Below, one piece after another: positions 35,931 to 44,058 of a stretch of 64,000 bases of DNA. Positions within the stretch are counted from its first letter, which is position 1. Each line of letters begins with the position of its first letter. The stretch is from the NCBI RefSeq assembly GCF_001447385.1, contig NZ_LLWQ01000225.1, positions 1 through 64,000 on the forward strand, in the 5' to 3' direction. Below the pieces are notes generated by a model. It was not told where the DNA came from, ran no database searches, and saw only the letters and a program-made list of their open reading frames with translations. This DNA is from Paracoccus sp. MKU1. GTDB lineage: Bacteria; Pseudomonadota; Alphaproteobacteria; Rhodobacterales; Rhodobacteraceae. The position numbers were made by a program, and so were the translations under genes.

Positions 35931-37429
35931 TGCGGCCCGACATGCTCATCATCGGCTCGGGCATCGGCGGCGCGACGCTGGCGGCGGCGCTGGCGCCCTC
36001 GGGCCGGCGCATCGTCATCCTGGAGCGCGGCCGGTACCTGCCCGACAGTCCCGAGGCGCGCGATGCCCAGGCCATCTTCGCGTGCGGCCATTACCGCCCG
36101 GCCGAGGAATGGCTGGACGGCGAGGGGCGGCCCTTCAACCCCGGCAACTACTATTATGTCGGCGGCAATTCGAAATTCTTCGGCGCGGTGTTCCTGCGCT
36201 ATCGGGCCGAGGATTTCCGGCCGCTGCGCCATATCGGCGGCACGACGCCGGGCTGGCCCATCGGCTATGACGAGCTGGAGCCCTTCTACCAGGCCGCCGA
36301 GGCGCTTTACCAGGTGCGCGGCGCCCTGGGGCAGGACCCGACCGAGCCGCACCATTCCGGCCGCTATCCCCACCCGCCGCTGCCCGACGAGCCCGCCATC
36401 GCCGATCTGCGCCGCCGGCTGCAATCGGTCGGGCTGCACCCGGCCGCGCTGCCGCTGGGCGTCGACCTGCCGCAATGGCTGGCGGCGGGGGCGACGCCCT
36501 GGGACGCATTCCCCAACACCGGCGCGGGCAAGATGGACGCGGAAAGCGCCGCGCTGGCCCGGGCGCTGGCCCATCCCAACGTCACCCTGCTGACCGGCCA
36601 TCGGGCCACCCGGCTGATCGCGGGCGAGGACGGCCGCATCGCGGCGGTCGAGGTCGAGGCCGAGGGGCGGCGCGAGACCGTCGCGGCCGCCGGCCTGGTC
36701 GCTCTGGCGGCGGGGGCGGTGCAAAGCGCGGCGCTGCTGCTTGGTTCGGCCGATGCGCGCCATCCCGGCGGGCTGGCCAATGCGTCGGATCAGGTCGGGC
36801 GCAATTTCATGAACCACAACTGCTCGGCGGTGCTGGCGCTGCATCCGCTGCGGCGCAACCCCTCGGTCTATCAGAAGACGCTGATGGTGAACGATTTCTA
36901 CCTGACCGGCGGGCCGGGCGGCGAGCCCCTGGGCAATATCCAGCTGCTGGGCAAGATCTCGGGGCCGATCCTTGCCGCCAGTTCCTCGCTGCCGCGCGGG
37001 CTGGCGCATTGGATCGCGGCGCGCTCGGTCGATCTCTATGCCATGTCCGAGGACCTGCCGAACCCGGAAAGCCGGGTGTCGCTGAAGGGCGGGCGGATCG
37101 TGCTGGACTGGAAACGCTCGAACTGGCGGGCGCATGAGCTGCTGGTGGCGCGGCTGAAGCGGCTTTTGCGCCGCGCCGGCTATCCGGTGGTGCTGTCGCG
37201 GCCCTTCGACCGGCGCACGCCCAGCCATCAATGCGGCACCGCCCGGATGGGTGCCGACCCGCGCGGCAGCGTGGTGGACGCGTTTTGCCGCAGCCACGAC
37301 CACCGCAATCTTTTCATCGCCGACGCCTCGGTCCTGCCGACCTCGGCGGCGGTCAACCCGGCCCTGACGGTGGCCGCGCTGTCCCTGCGCGCCGCCCGCC
37401 ACATCCGGGAAACGGAGTTCGCAGCGTGA
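35930..37429 (+). CDS. GMC-family FAD oxidoreductase (first of two in the array)
   Basis: 499 residues. The FAD loop is MLIIGSGIGGATLAAALAPSG, and the C-terminal catalytic region has SHQCGTARMGADPRGS and PTSAAVNPALTVAALS. It lacks a signal peptide, so it is cytoplasmic unless carried by a partner. It is shorter than choline dehydrogenases and closer to the long-known group that includes glucose-type dehydrogenases. It probably oxidises a hydroxyl of the imported compound. Confidence 0.83.
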   Translation: MRPDMLIIGSGIGGATLAAALAPSGRRIVILERGRYLPDSPEARDAQAIFACGHYRPAEEWLDGEGRPFNPGNYYYVGGNSKFFGAVFLRYRAEDFRPLRHIGGTTPGWPIGYDELEPFYQAAEALYQVRGALGQDPTEPHHSGRYPHPPLPDEPAIADLRRRLQSVGLHPAALPLGVDLPQWLAAGATPWDAFPNTGAGKMDAESAALARALAHPNVTLLTGHRATRLIAGEDGRIAAVEVEAEGRRETVAAAGLVALAAGAVQSAALLLGSADARHPGGLANASDQVGRNFMNHNCSAVLALHPLRRNPSVYQKTLMVNDFYLTGGPGGEPLGNIQLLGKISGPILAASSSLPRGLAHWIAARSVDLYAMSEDLPNPESRVSLKGGRIVLDWKRSNWRAHELLVARLKRLLRRAGYPVVLSRPFDRRTPSHQCGTARMGADPRGSVVDAFCRSHDHRNLFIADASVLPTSAAVNPALTVAALSLRAARHIRETEFAA

Positions 37430-38187
37430 CCATGCCCATCGCCCTTGTCACCGGCGGCCAGCAGGGGATCGGCCTTGGCATCGCCGAGGCGCTGGCGGGC
37501 GCGGGTTTCGCGGTCGCGCTGGCTTCGCTGCCCGCGGCGGATGATCCGGCGGTGGTGCAGGCGCTGGGGCGGCTGGGGCCGGAGGCGCGCTATTTCCGGC
37601 ACGACGTGCAGGACATCGCCCATGCCCCGGCGCTGCTGGATGCGATCGAGGCGGGGATGGGGCCGGTCGCGGCCCATGTCTCGAACGCCGGGGTGCCGGC
37701 GCCGGTCAGGGGCGACATGCTGGCGCTGGCGCCGGACAGCTGGGATGCCGTGCTGGGCGTCAACCTGCGCGGCGCCTTCTTTCTGGCGCAGGAGGTCGCC
37801 CGGCGGATGCTGGCGCAGCCCGCGGAGCATTACCGCTCGATCACCTTCATCACCTCGGTCAGCGCGGCCATGGCCAGCATCGAACGCGCGGAATACTGCG
37901 TCTCGAAGGCGGGCGCGGCGATGATGGCGCAGCTTTTCGCGCTGCGGCTGGCGCCGCATGGCGTCGGCGTGTTCGAGCTGCGCCCCGGCATCATCGCCAC
38001 CGGGATGACCGCCGGCGTGCAGCAGCAATATACCGCGCGGATCAGCGGCGGGCTGGTGCCCGCCGGCCGCTGGGGCCAGCCGGCCGATATCGGCCAGGTG
38101 ATGGTGCCGATCGCCACCGGGCGGATGGGTTTCGCCACCGGGGCGGTGATCCCGGTCGATGGCGGCCTGTCCATCGCGCGGCTCTAG
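37426..38187 (+). CDS. Short-chain dehydrogenase/reductase
   Basis: 253 residues from a GTG at 37426, which overlaps the preceding stop and has GGAG at good spacing; an ATG two codons later (MPIALVTGGQQGIG) is the alternative. It has the TGGxxGIG cofactor loop, NAG, and the catalytic Ser...Tyr-x3-Lys (ITSVSAAMAS ... YCVSKAG). NAD(P)-linked oxidation of a sugar or polyol is typical of its closest group. Confidence 0.87.
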   Translation: MTMPIALVTGGQQGIGLGIAEALAGAGFAVALASLPAADDPAVVQALGRLGPEARYFRHDVQDIAHAPALLDAIEAGMGPVAAHVSNAGVPAPVRGDMLALAPDSWDAVLGVNLRGAFFLAQEVARRMLAQPAEHYRSITFITSVSAAMASIERAEYCVSKAGAAMMAQLFALRLAPHGVGVFELRPGIIATGMTAGVQQQYTARISGGLVPAGRWGQPADIGQVMVPIATGRMGFATGAVIPVDGGLSIARL

Positions 38188-38197
38188 GGGGGCGGTC

Positions 38198-39787
38198 ATG
38201 ACGCAAGGCTATGACTTCATCATCGTCGGCGGCGGCTCGGCCGGCTGCGTGCTGGCGGCGCGGCTGTCCGAGAACCCCTCGGCCCGGGTGCTGCTGCTCG
38301 AGGCCGGGGGCCGCGACCGGCATCCGTTCTATCACCTGCCGGCGGGTTTCGCGAAGATGACCAAGGGCATCGGCAGCTGGGGCTGGCAGACCGTGCCGCA
38401 GCGCCACATGGACGGCATGGTCATCCGTTTTACCCAGGCCCGGGTGATCGGCGGCGGTTCGTCGATCAACGCGCAGATCTATACCCGCGGCAACCCGCTC
38501 GACTATGACGAATGGCGCCAGGCGGGCTGCACCGGCTGGGGCTACGAGGACGTGCTGCCCTATTTCCGCAAGGCCGAGGACAACGACAGCTGGGACAACC
38601 GCTGGCATGGCAAGGGCGGCCCGCTGGGCGTCAGCCGGCCGGCCGCGCCGCTGCCGATCTGCGAGGCGTTCTTCGGCGCGGCCGCCGCGCTTGGCATTCC
38701 GCGCAACGAGGACATGGCCGGCGCCTCGCAGGAGGGCGTGGGCTATTACCAGCTGACCCAGCGCAGGGCGCGCCGCTCCTCGGCCTCGATCGCCTATCTG
38801 AACCCGATCCGGGGCAGGCGTCCGAACCTGACCATCCGCACCGGCGCGCAGGTGCTGCGCATCCTGGTCGAGCACGGCCGCGCCGCCGGCGTCGAACTGG
38901 CGGGCGAGGGCGTGATCCGCGCCGGGGCCGAGGTGATCCTGTCCGCAGGCGCCATCGGCTCGCCGCGGCTCTTGCAGCTTTCGGGCGTCGGCCCGGCCGA
39001 TCACCTGCGGCCACTTGGCGTGCCGGTGGTGCTGGACCAGCCCGGGGTGGGGGCGGACCTGCAAGATCACCTGGACCTGTTCGTCATCGCCGAATGCACC
39101 GGCCCGCATACCTATGACCGCTATGCCAGGCCGCATTGGTCGGCGCTGGCCGGGCTGCGCTACCTGCTGACCCGCAAGGGACCGGTGGCCTCCAGCCTGT
39201 TCGAGACCGGCGGCTTCTGGTATGCCGACCCGGACGCCCGCAGCCCCGACATCCAGTTCCACCTTGGCCTCGGCTCGGGGATCGAGGCGGGGGTGGCGGC
39301 GATGCCGGACGGCGGCGTCACGCTGAACTCGGCCTATCTGCGGCCGCGGTCGCGCGGGACGGTGCGGCTGGCCAGCGCCGATCCCCGCGCCGCGCCGCTG
39401 ATCGACCCGAACTACTGGGCCGATCCGCATGACCGCGAGATGGCGATCCGCGGCCTGAAGCTGGCGCAGGAGATCATGCGCCAGGACGCGCTGAAGCCCT
39501 ATGTCCGGGCCGAGCGCCTGCCCGGCCCCGAGGTGCGGACCGAGCAGGATTATTTCCGCTATGCCTGCCGCCACGCCAAGACCGACCACCACCCGGCCGG
39601 CACCTGCCGCATGGGCGCCGACCCGGCGGCGGTGCTGGACCCGCAGCTGCGGCTGAACGGCATCGAGGCGCTGCGGGTGATCGACAATTCCATCATGCCG
39701 GGACTGGTCTCGGCCAATACCAACGCCACCGCGATCATGATCGGCGAAAAGGGTGCCGATCTGATCCGCGCCGCGCATGGGCTCTAG
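38198..39787 (+). CDS. GMC-family FAD oxidoreductase (choline dehydrogenase-like)
   Basis: 529 residues, beginning MTQGYDFIIVGGGSAGCVLAARL. The GMC signatures are ARVIGGGSSINAQIYTRGNP and GSPRLLQLSGVGP, with the C-terminal catalytic HHPAGTCRMGAD and NTNATAIMIGEKGAD. It oxidises an alcohol to an aldehyde; the aldehyde dehydrogenase earlier in the array could take the product. No signal peptide. Substrate unknown. Confidence 0.88.
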   Translation: MTQGYDFIIVGGGSAGCVLAARLSENPSARVLLLEAGGRDRHPFYHLPAGFAKMTKGIGSWGWQTVPQRHMDGMVIRFTQARVIGGGSSINAQIYTRGNPLDYDEWRQAGCTGWGYEDVLPYFRKAEDNDSWDNRWHGKGGPLGVSRPAAPLPICEAFFGAAAALGIPRNEDMAGASQEGVGYYQLTQRRARRSSASIAYLNPIRGRRPNLTIRTGAQVLRILVEHGRAAGVELAGEGVIRAGAEVILSAGAIGSPRLLQLSGVGPADHLRPLGVPVVLDQPGVGADLQDHLDLFVIAECTGPHTYDRYARPHWSALAGLRYLLTRKGPVASSLFETGGFWYADPDARSPDIQFHLGLGSGIEAGVAAMPDGGVTLNSAYLRPRSRGTVRLASADPRAAPLIDPNYWADPHDREMAIRGLKLAQEIMRQDALKPYVRAERLPGPEVRTEQDYFRYACRHAKTDHHPAGTCRMGADPAAVLDPQLRLNGIEALRVIDNSIMPGLVSANTNATAIMIGEKGADLIRAAHGL

Positions 39788-39821
39788 CCCCGCGCGCGCC
39801 CATCCGGAACGGAGCCATGCC

Positions 39822-40988
39822 ATGCTGACCCTGCCCACCCTCGACCACCGGCTGGAGCCCTATCGCCTGACCGGCACGCCGCTGGCGCCCCGCGCGCCGC
39901 GGCTGCCGCTGACCCGGACGGCCTTTGCCGCCGCGCATGTCGTCTCGGACCCGCTGCGCGAGCGCGATCCCTGGGACGGCGGCCGCCCCGCCCTGGACTG
40001 GGAGGCGACGCTGGCCTTTCGCCAGGGCCTCTGGGACCAGGGGCTGGGCCTGGCCGAGGCGATGGACACCGCGCAGCGCGGCATGGGCCTGGACTGGCCG
40101 ACCGCGCGGGAACTGATCGAGCGCAGCATGGCCGCCGCCCGGGCGCATCCGCTGAAGCCGCGCGTCGCCTGCGGGGCGGGAACCGACCATGCCGCGCCCG
40201 GGGCGCTGAGCTCGGCCGATGCCATCGCCGGCGCCTATGAGTTGCAGATGGAGGCGATCGAGGCCGCCGGCGGCCAGATCATCCTGATGGCCAGCCGCGC
40301 CCTGCCTGCCCTCGGCGCCGATGCCGAGACCTATGTCCGGGTCTATCGCCGGCTGATCGACGGTGCGCAGCAGCCGGTGATTCTGCACTGGCTGGGCGAG
40401 ATGTTCGACCCGGCGCTGGCGGGCTATTGGGGCAGCAAGGACGTGGCGGCGGCCTCGGGACTGGTGCTGGACCTGATCGCGGCCAACCCGGCCAAGGTCG
40501 ACGGCATCAAGATCTCGCTGCTGGACCGGGCGCATGAGGAGGCGTTCCGCGCCCGCCTGCCCGCAGGGGTGCGGCTCTATACCGGCGACGACTTCAACTA
40601 TGCCGCGCTGATCGCCGGCGACGGCCGACACCATTCCCATGCCCTGCTGGGCATCTTTGCCGCCATCGCGCCCGCCGCCGCACAGGCGCTGGAGGCGCTG
40701 GCGCAGGACGACATGGACCGCTATGAGCGGCTGCTGGCCCCGACCGTGCCGCTGAGCCGCGAGATCTTTCGCGCGCCGACGCGCTTCTATAAGGCGGGCA
40801 TCGTCTTCCTGGCCTGGCTGAACGGCTGGCAGCGGCATTTCGTCATGCCCGCCGGCCTGCAATCCAGCCGCGACATCTCGCATTATGCCGAGCTGTTCCG
40901 GCTGGCCGACCGGGCGGGGCTGCTGGCCCGGCCCGAGCTGGCCGAGGCGCGGATGAGGACATTGCTGGCGCTGCACGGCATCGAATGA
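39822..40988 (+). CDS. DUF993 family protein (dihydrodipicolinate synthase-like aldolase)
   Basis: 388 residues from the ATG at 39822. The C-terminal two-thirds follow a TIM-barrel of the DapA/NanA superfamily type: KPRVACGAGTDHAAPG, PVILHWLGEMFDPALAG and VDGIKISLLD, with Lys in GIKIS as the likely Schiff-base residue. DUF993 members lack a known substrate. In this array it is the obvious candidate to cleave the oxidised carbon skeleton. Confidence 0.75.
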   Translation: MLTLPTLDHRLEPYRLTGTPLAPRAPRLPLTRTAFAAAHVVSDPLRERDPWDGGRPALDWEATLAFRQGLWDQGLGLAEAMDTAQRGMGLDWPTARELIERSMAAARAHPLKPRVACGAGTDHAAPGALSSADAIAGAYELQMEAIEAAGGQIILMASRALPALGADAETYVRVYRRLIDGAQQPVILHWLGEMFDPALAGYWGSKDVAAASGLVLDLIAANPAKVDGIKISLLDRAHEEAFRARLPAGVRLYTGDDFNYAALIAGDGRHHSHALLGIFAAIAPAAAQALEALAQDDMDRYERLLAPTVPLSREIFRAPTRFYKAGIVFLAWLNGWQRHFVMPAGLQSSRDISHYAELFRLADRAGLLARPELAEARMRTLLALHGIE

Positions 40989-41003
40989 GGGGAGAGCGCG
41001 GCG

Positions 41004-42017
41004 ATGGACCGCAGGCCGACGATCAGGGATGTGGCGCGCCGGGCGGGGGTGTCGAAATCGACCGTCAGCCTGGTGCTGCAAAACAGCCCGCAGGTCCGGG
41101 CCGAAACCCGCGAGGACGTGCGGCGGGCCATGGCCGAGCTGGGCTATGTCTACAACCGCACCGCGGCCAACCTGCGCTCGGCCAATGTCGGGCTGATCGG
41201 GCTGGTCATCAACGACCTGCGCAACCCGTTCTTTACCGAATTCGCCGCCTCGGCGCAGATGGCGCTGTCGGCGCGCGGCTATACCACCGTCATCGCCAAT
41301 ACCGACGAGGACGCCGCCTTGCAGGCGCAGGTGGTGGCCTCGATGATCGAGCACGGCGTCTCGGCGCTCATCATCTCGCCCACCTATGGCAAGGAGGCCG
41401 AGACCTTCGATCCCATCGCCCGCGCCGGCATCCCCGCGCTGCAAGTCCTGCGCAAGGTGGTGGACGACGGCGCGCAATTCCCCTTTGCCGCCCCCGATTA
41501 CGAGACCGGCGGCCGGCTTGCGGCCGAGCATCTGCTGGCCGAGGGCGCGCGCCGGATGGCCTTTTTGGGCGGGCTGGAGGGGCGGACGGCGACGGGCAAG
41601 CGCATGTCCGGCTATCTCTCGGTGCTGGCCGAGGCGGGGATGGCGCCGCTTTGCCTGCACGGCCGTCCCAGCCGGGCCTGGGGGCGCGAGATGGCGCAGG
41701 TGCTGGCCAGCGACCATCCGCAGGTCGATGCGGTGATCTGCTTCAACGATCTGGTGGCGCTCGGCCTGCTGGCCGGCTGCGCCCGGATCGGGCGCGATGT
41801 CGGGCACGGGCTGAAGATCGTGGGCTTCGACGATATCGAGGAATGCGCGCAGGTCTGGCCCGGCCTCAGTTCGGTGCGCTGCGACATCGCCGGTTTCGCC
41901 CGCGCCATGGCCGCGACCACGCTGGGCTGGCTCGAGGACGGCATCGTGCCCCCGCCCGAACGCAGCACCCCGGTCGAATTGATCGTGCGCAGCTCCAGCC
42001 ATCCCGAGGATGGCTGA
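41004..42017 (+). CDS. LacI-family transcriptional repressor
   Basis: 337 residues. The N-terminal helix-turn-helix and hinge (TIRDVARRAGVSKSTVSLVL) is followed by a periplasmic-binding-protein-like effector domain (LIGLVINDLRNPFFTEFA, VICFNDLVALGLL, VGFDDIEECAQVWPGLSSV). As the last gene of a co-directional array it is the likely local regulator, with the paired TTTGGAACGRTCCA boxes at 26707-26741 as its operators. Confidence 0.88.
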   Translation: MDRRPTIRDVARRAGVSKSTVSLVLQNSPQVRAETREDVRRAMAELGYVYNRTAANLRSANVGLIGLVINDLRNPFFTEFAASAQMALSARGYTTVIANTDEDAALQAQVVASMIEHGVSALIISPTYGKEAETFDPIARAGIPALQVLRKVVDDGAQFPFAAPDYETGGRLAAEHLLAEGARRMAFLGGLEGRTATGKRMSGYLSVLAEAGMAPLCLHGRPSRAWGREMAQVLASDHPQVDAVICFNDLVALGLLAGCARIGRDVGHGLKIVGFDDIEECAQVWPGLSSVRCDIAGFARAMAATTLGWLEDGIVPPPERSTPVELIVRSSSHPEDG

Positions 42018-42084
42018 CCCGCGCCGGCGGTGATCTCGGGGCATCGCGGACCGGGCACCGGCGGCGATGCGCGTTGCCGGCCGC

Positions 42085-42405
42085 TCAGTCCTTGGGACCG
42101 CAGAAATTGTTGTAAAGCACTTCCATCACCTTTCGCGCCGGCTGGCTTTCGATCCGATACCAGATCGTCTGGCCCTCGCGCCGGCCGGCGATGATCCTGT
42201 CGCGGCGCAAAAGCGCCAGATGCTGCGACACGGTCGAATCGCGGATGCCCAGGAAATCCGCAAGCTGGCCCACCGATTTCTCGCCCTGCACCAGTTGGCA
42301 CAGGATCAGCAGACGGTGACGATTGCCCAGCGATTTCAGGAACTCGCTGGCCTCGTCTGCGGCGGCGCGCATGCTTTCGGGATCGATGCTGGTGCTGACG
42401 CTCAT
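42085..42405 (-). CDS. ArsR-family repressor of BigR/SqrR type (persulfide sensor)
   Basis: 106 residues. The winged helix region reads SVGQLADFLGIRDSTVSQHLALLRRDRII. It lacks the ELCVCDL metal-binding motif of arsenic sensors. Instead Cys36 (LLILCQLVQG) and Cys102 (NNFCGPKD) are 66 residues apart, the same spacing as the disulfide/persulfide pair of SqrR and BigR. It is divergent from a YgaP-like and RND operon. It probably represses these and a sulfide oxidase gene until reactive sulfur crosslinks the pair. Confidence 0.82.
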   Translation of the reverse strand: MSVSTSIDPESMRAAADEASEFLKSLGNRHRLLILCQLVQGEKSVGQLADFLGIRDSTVSQHLALLRRDRIIAGRREGQTIWYRIESQPARKVMEVLYNNFCGPKD

Positions 42406-42413
42406 ATTCCATA

Positions 42414-42431
42414 ACTACATTACTGCGAATA
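42414..42431. promoter_or_regulatory. Candidate autoregulatory site of the ArsR-family repressor
   Basis: On the minus strand TATTCGCAGTAATGTAGT matches 13 of 18 positions of the consensus drawn from the two stronger sites at 42835 and 49203, mostly in one half. It lies 9 bp upstream of the repressor gene. Confidence 0.5.
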
Positions 42432-42829
42432 TACGGTCAAGGCGCGGCCGGGAACCACCCGTGCCGGCCTTTTGCGGCCGGTCTTTGCCGGGGCCGCTTC
42501 CGAGCCGGCGCGGCTTTGCCTCGCCACAATATCGCCGAGACGCCCGCGGACGAGACGCAGCTGCGCCGGCTGCGGGATCTGCCGCTGCTGCATGTCGCGG
42601 ACGTGCTGTTCCATCGCTTGTGGAAGCGCGAAACCCTGATCCGCGCCACGGTGGCCCGGGTGGAGGCGCACCCGCATCGAGCTCTACGCCGATGCGGTAT
42701 CGTCGGGGCCGGCATCATCGCCGGTCCGGGCGGTGGTTTTGCGCCCCGGCCCGGCTTGCCGGCATCAAGACGAAATGTCGCAGGGCAGGGGCGGATTTTC
42801 CGATATTGCTAAAGACTTTCTCCTTGTAA
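42432..42829. other. Gap between the repressor gene and its target promoter
   Basis: About 400 bp with no gene I can support. One plus-strand frame near 42520-42660 gives AETPADETQLRRLRDLPLLH and further gene-like sequence, then seems to shift frame, so it may be gene debris; I do not recognise the family. Confidence 0.3.
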
Positions 42830-42868
42830 CCGATTATACGTATATATGTATATACTGTTTGTAATCGG
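42830..42868. promoter_or_regulatory. AT-rich operator upstream of the YgaP-like/RND operon
   Basis: TATACGTATATATGTATA (42835-42852) is an 18-bp palindrome with ATAC-N8-GTAT spacing. It sits inside larger perfect arms CCGATTA (42830-42836) and TAATCGG (42862-42868). It is about 20 bp upstream of the first gene, where a bound repressor would block RNA polymerase. Confidence 0.65.
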
Positions 42869-42886
42869 CCATCCTGGAGTTCTCCG

Positions 42887-43087
42887 ATGACACTTGACCG
42901 TTCCGTTCTCGCCTTTGCAGGCTTCATGGTCCTGCTTTCCGTCGCGCTGACCGTCTGGGTTTCGCCCTGGTTCGTCTGGCTGACGGTCTTTGTCGGGTTG
43001 AACCTGCTGCAATCGGCCTTTACCGGCTTCTGCCCGGCGGCCATGGTTCTCCGCAAGCTCGGCATCAAGCCCGGCTGCGCCTTCTGA
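42887..43087 (+). CDS. Small YgaP-like membrane protein (DUF2892)
   Basis: 66 residues with two membrane helices (SVLAFAGFMVLLSVALTV and FVWLTVFVGLNLLQSAF) and the family ending FCPAAMVLRKLGIKPGC. This domain is the membrane part of YgaP rhodaneses and is found with sulfide-responsive genes. Here it lacks the rhodanese domain. GGAG precedes the ATG. It opens a three-gene operon under the AT-rich operator. Confidence 0.85.
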   Translation: MTLDRSVLAFAGFMVLLSVALTVWVSPWFVWLTVFVGLNLLQSAFTGFCPAAMVLRKLGIKPGCAF

Positions 43088-43098
43088 AGGTCCGATCC

Positions 43099-44058
43099 AT
43101 GCGATTGTTGCTGCTTGCTGCGCTGGTCGCCGCCGGGCCGGCTGCGGCCGGGCCGCTGGTCCTGGACTGGAGCACGGTCCCCGAGAGCAAGGCCGTCTAC
43201 GGCACCGTCGAGGCGCGCGACATCGTTCCGGCGCGGGCGCGCATCGGCGGCACGGTCGTGGAGCTGCTGGTCAACGAAGGGGACCGCGTCGAGGCCGGGG
43301 CCACGCTCGCCACGGTCCGCGACGACAAGATCGCCTTCCAGATCGCCGCCTATGCCTCGCGGATCGAGGCGCTGCGGGCGCAACTGGCCGAGGCGGAATC
43401 CGATCACGCACGCGGCCGGTCGCTGCTGGAGCGCGGGGCGGTGTCGCAGCAGCGGCTGGAGCAGTTGCGGACTGCGGTCGATGTCATCCGCGGCCAGATC
43501 GCCGCGGCCGAGGCCGAGCGCGCCGTTGTCGAGCAGCAGCAGGCCGAGGGTGTCGTGCTGGCCCCCATCTCGGGCCGGGTGCTGAGCGTGCCGGCGGTGC
43601 GCGGCTCGGTGGTGATGCCGGGCGAGGTGGTGGCGAGTCTTGGCGGCGGCGGCTTCTTCCTGCGCCTGTCGGTGCCCGAGCGCCATGCCGCCGACCTTGC
43701 CGAAGGGGCCGAGATCCAGATCGCCGCGGGCGGCAGGGCCGCCACGGGCCGGCTGGCCAAGATCTATCCGCTGATCCAGGGTGGCCGGGTGCAGGCCGAT
43801 GTCGAGGTCGAGCGGCTGCCCGACGCCTTCGTCGGTGCGCGCGTCGCGGTGGAACTGCCGGTAGGCCAGCGTCGGGCGCTTCTGGTGCCCGCTGCGGCGG
43901 TGACGACCCGCGCCGGGGTGGATTTCGTCAGCGTGGCCAGCGCCTCGGGCGAGGTGCGGCGGGCGGTGCTGACCGGCGGAACCCTTGCGCAGGACGGCAG
44001 CGACATGGTCGAGATCCTGACCGGCCTTGTCCCCGGGGAAACGGTGATCGTCCCATGA
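43099..44058 (+). CDS. RND efflux periplasmic adaptor (MFP/HlyD family)
   Basis: 319 residues: a signal peptide (LLLLAALVAAGPAAAGP), lipoyl half-motifs around a short coiled coil (residues 85-150, ASRIEALRAQLAEAE), a beta-barrel region and the membrane-proximal end. It links the inner-membrane pump to an outer-membrane channel. It overlaps the pump start (ATGA). No outer-membrane factor gene is nearby. Confidence 0.9.
   Translation: MRLLLLAALVAAGPAAAGPLVLDWSTVPESKAVYGTVEARDIVPARARIGGTVVELLVNEGDRVEAGATLATVRDDKIAFQIAAYASRIEALRAQLAEAESDHARGRSLLERGAVSQQRLEQLRTAVDVIRGQIAAAEAERAVVEQQQAEGVVLAPISGRVLSVPAVRGSVVMPGEVVASLGGGGFFLRLSVPERHAADLAEGAEIQIAAGGRAATGRLAKIYPLIQGGRVQADVEVERLPDAFVGARVAVELPVGQRRALLVPAAAVTTRAGVDFVSVASASGEVRRAVLTGGTLAQDGSDMVEILTGLVPGETVIVP

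Noticed and set aside
39735-42044. 769-codon minus-strand frame opposite the DUF993 and LacI genes
   Set aside because: Shadow of two well-supported plus-strand genes; no recognisable protein features.
42516-42812. Plus-strand 98-codon frame between the ArsR-family gene and the YgaP-like gene
   Set aside because: The first half looks protein-like but no family is recognised, no ribosome site is visible and it appears to shift frame; not called as a gene.
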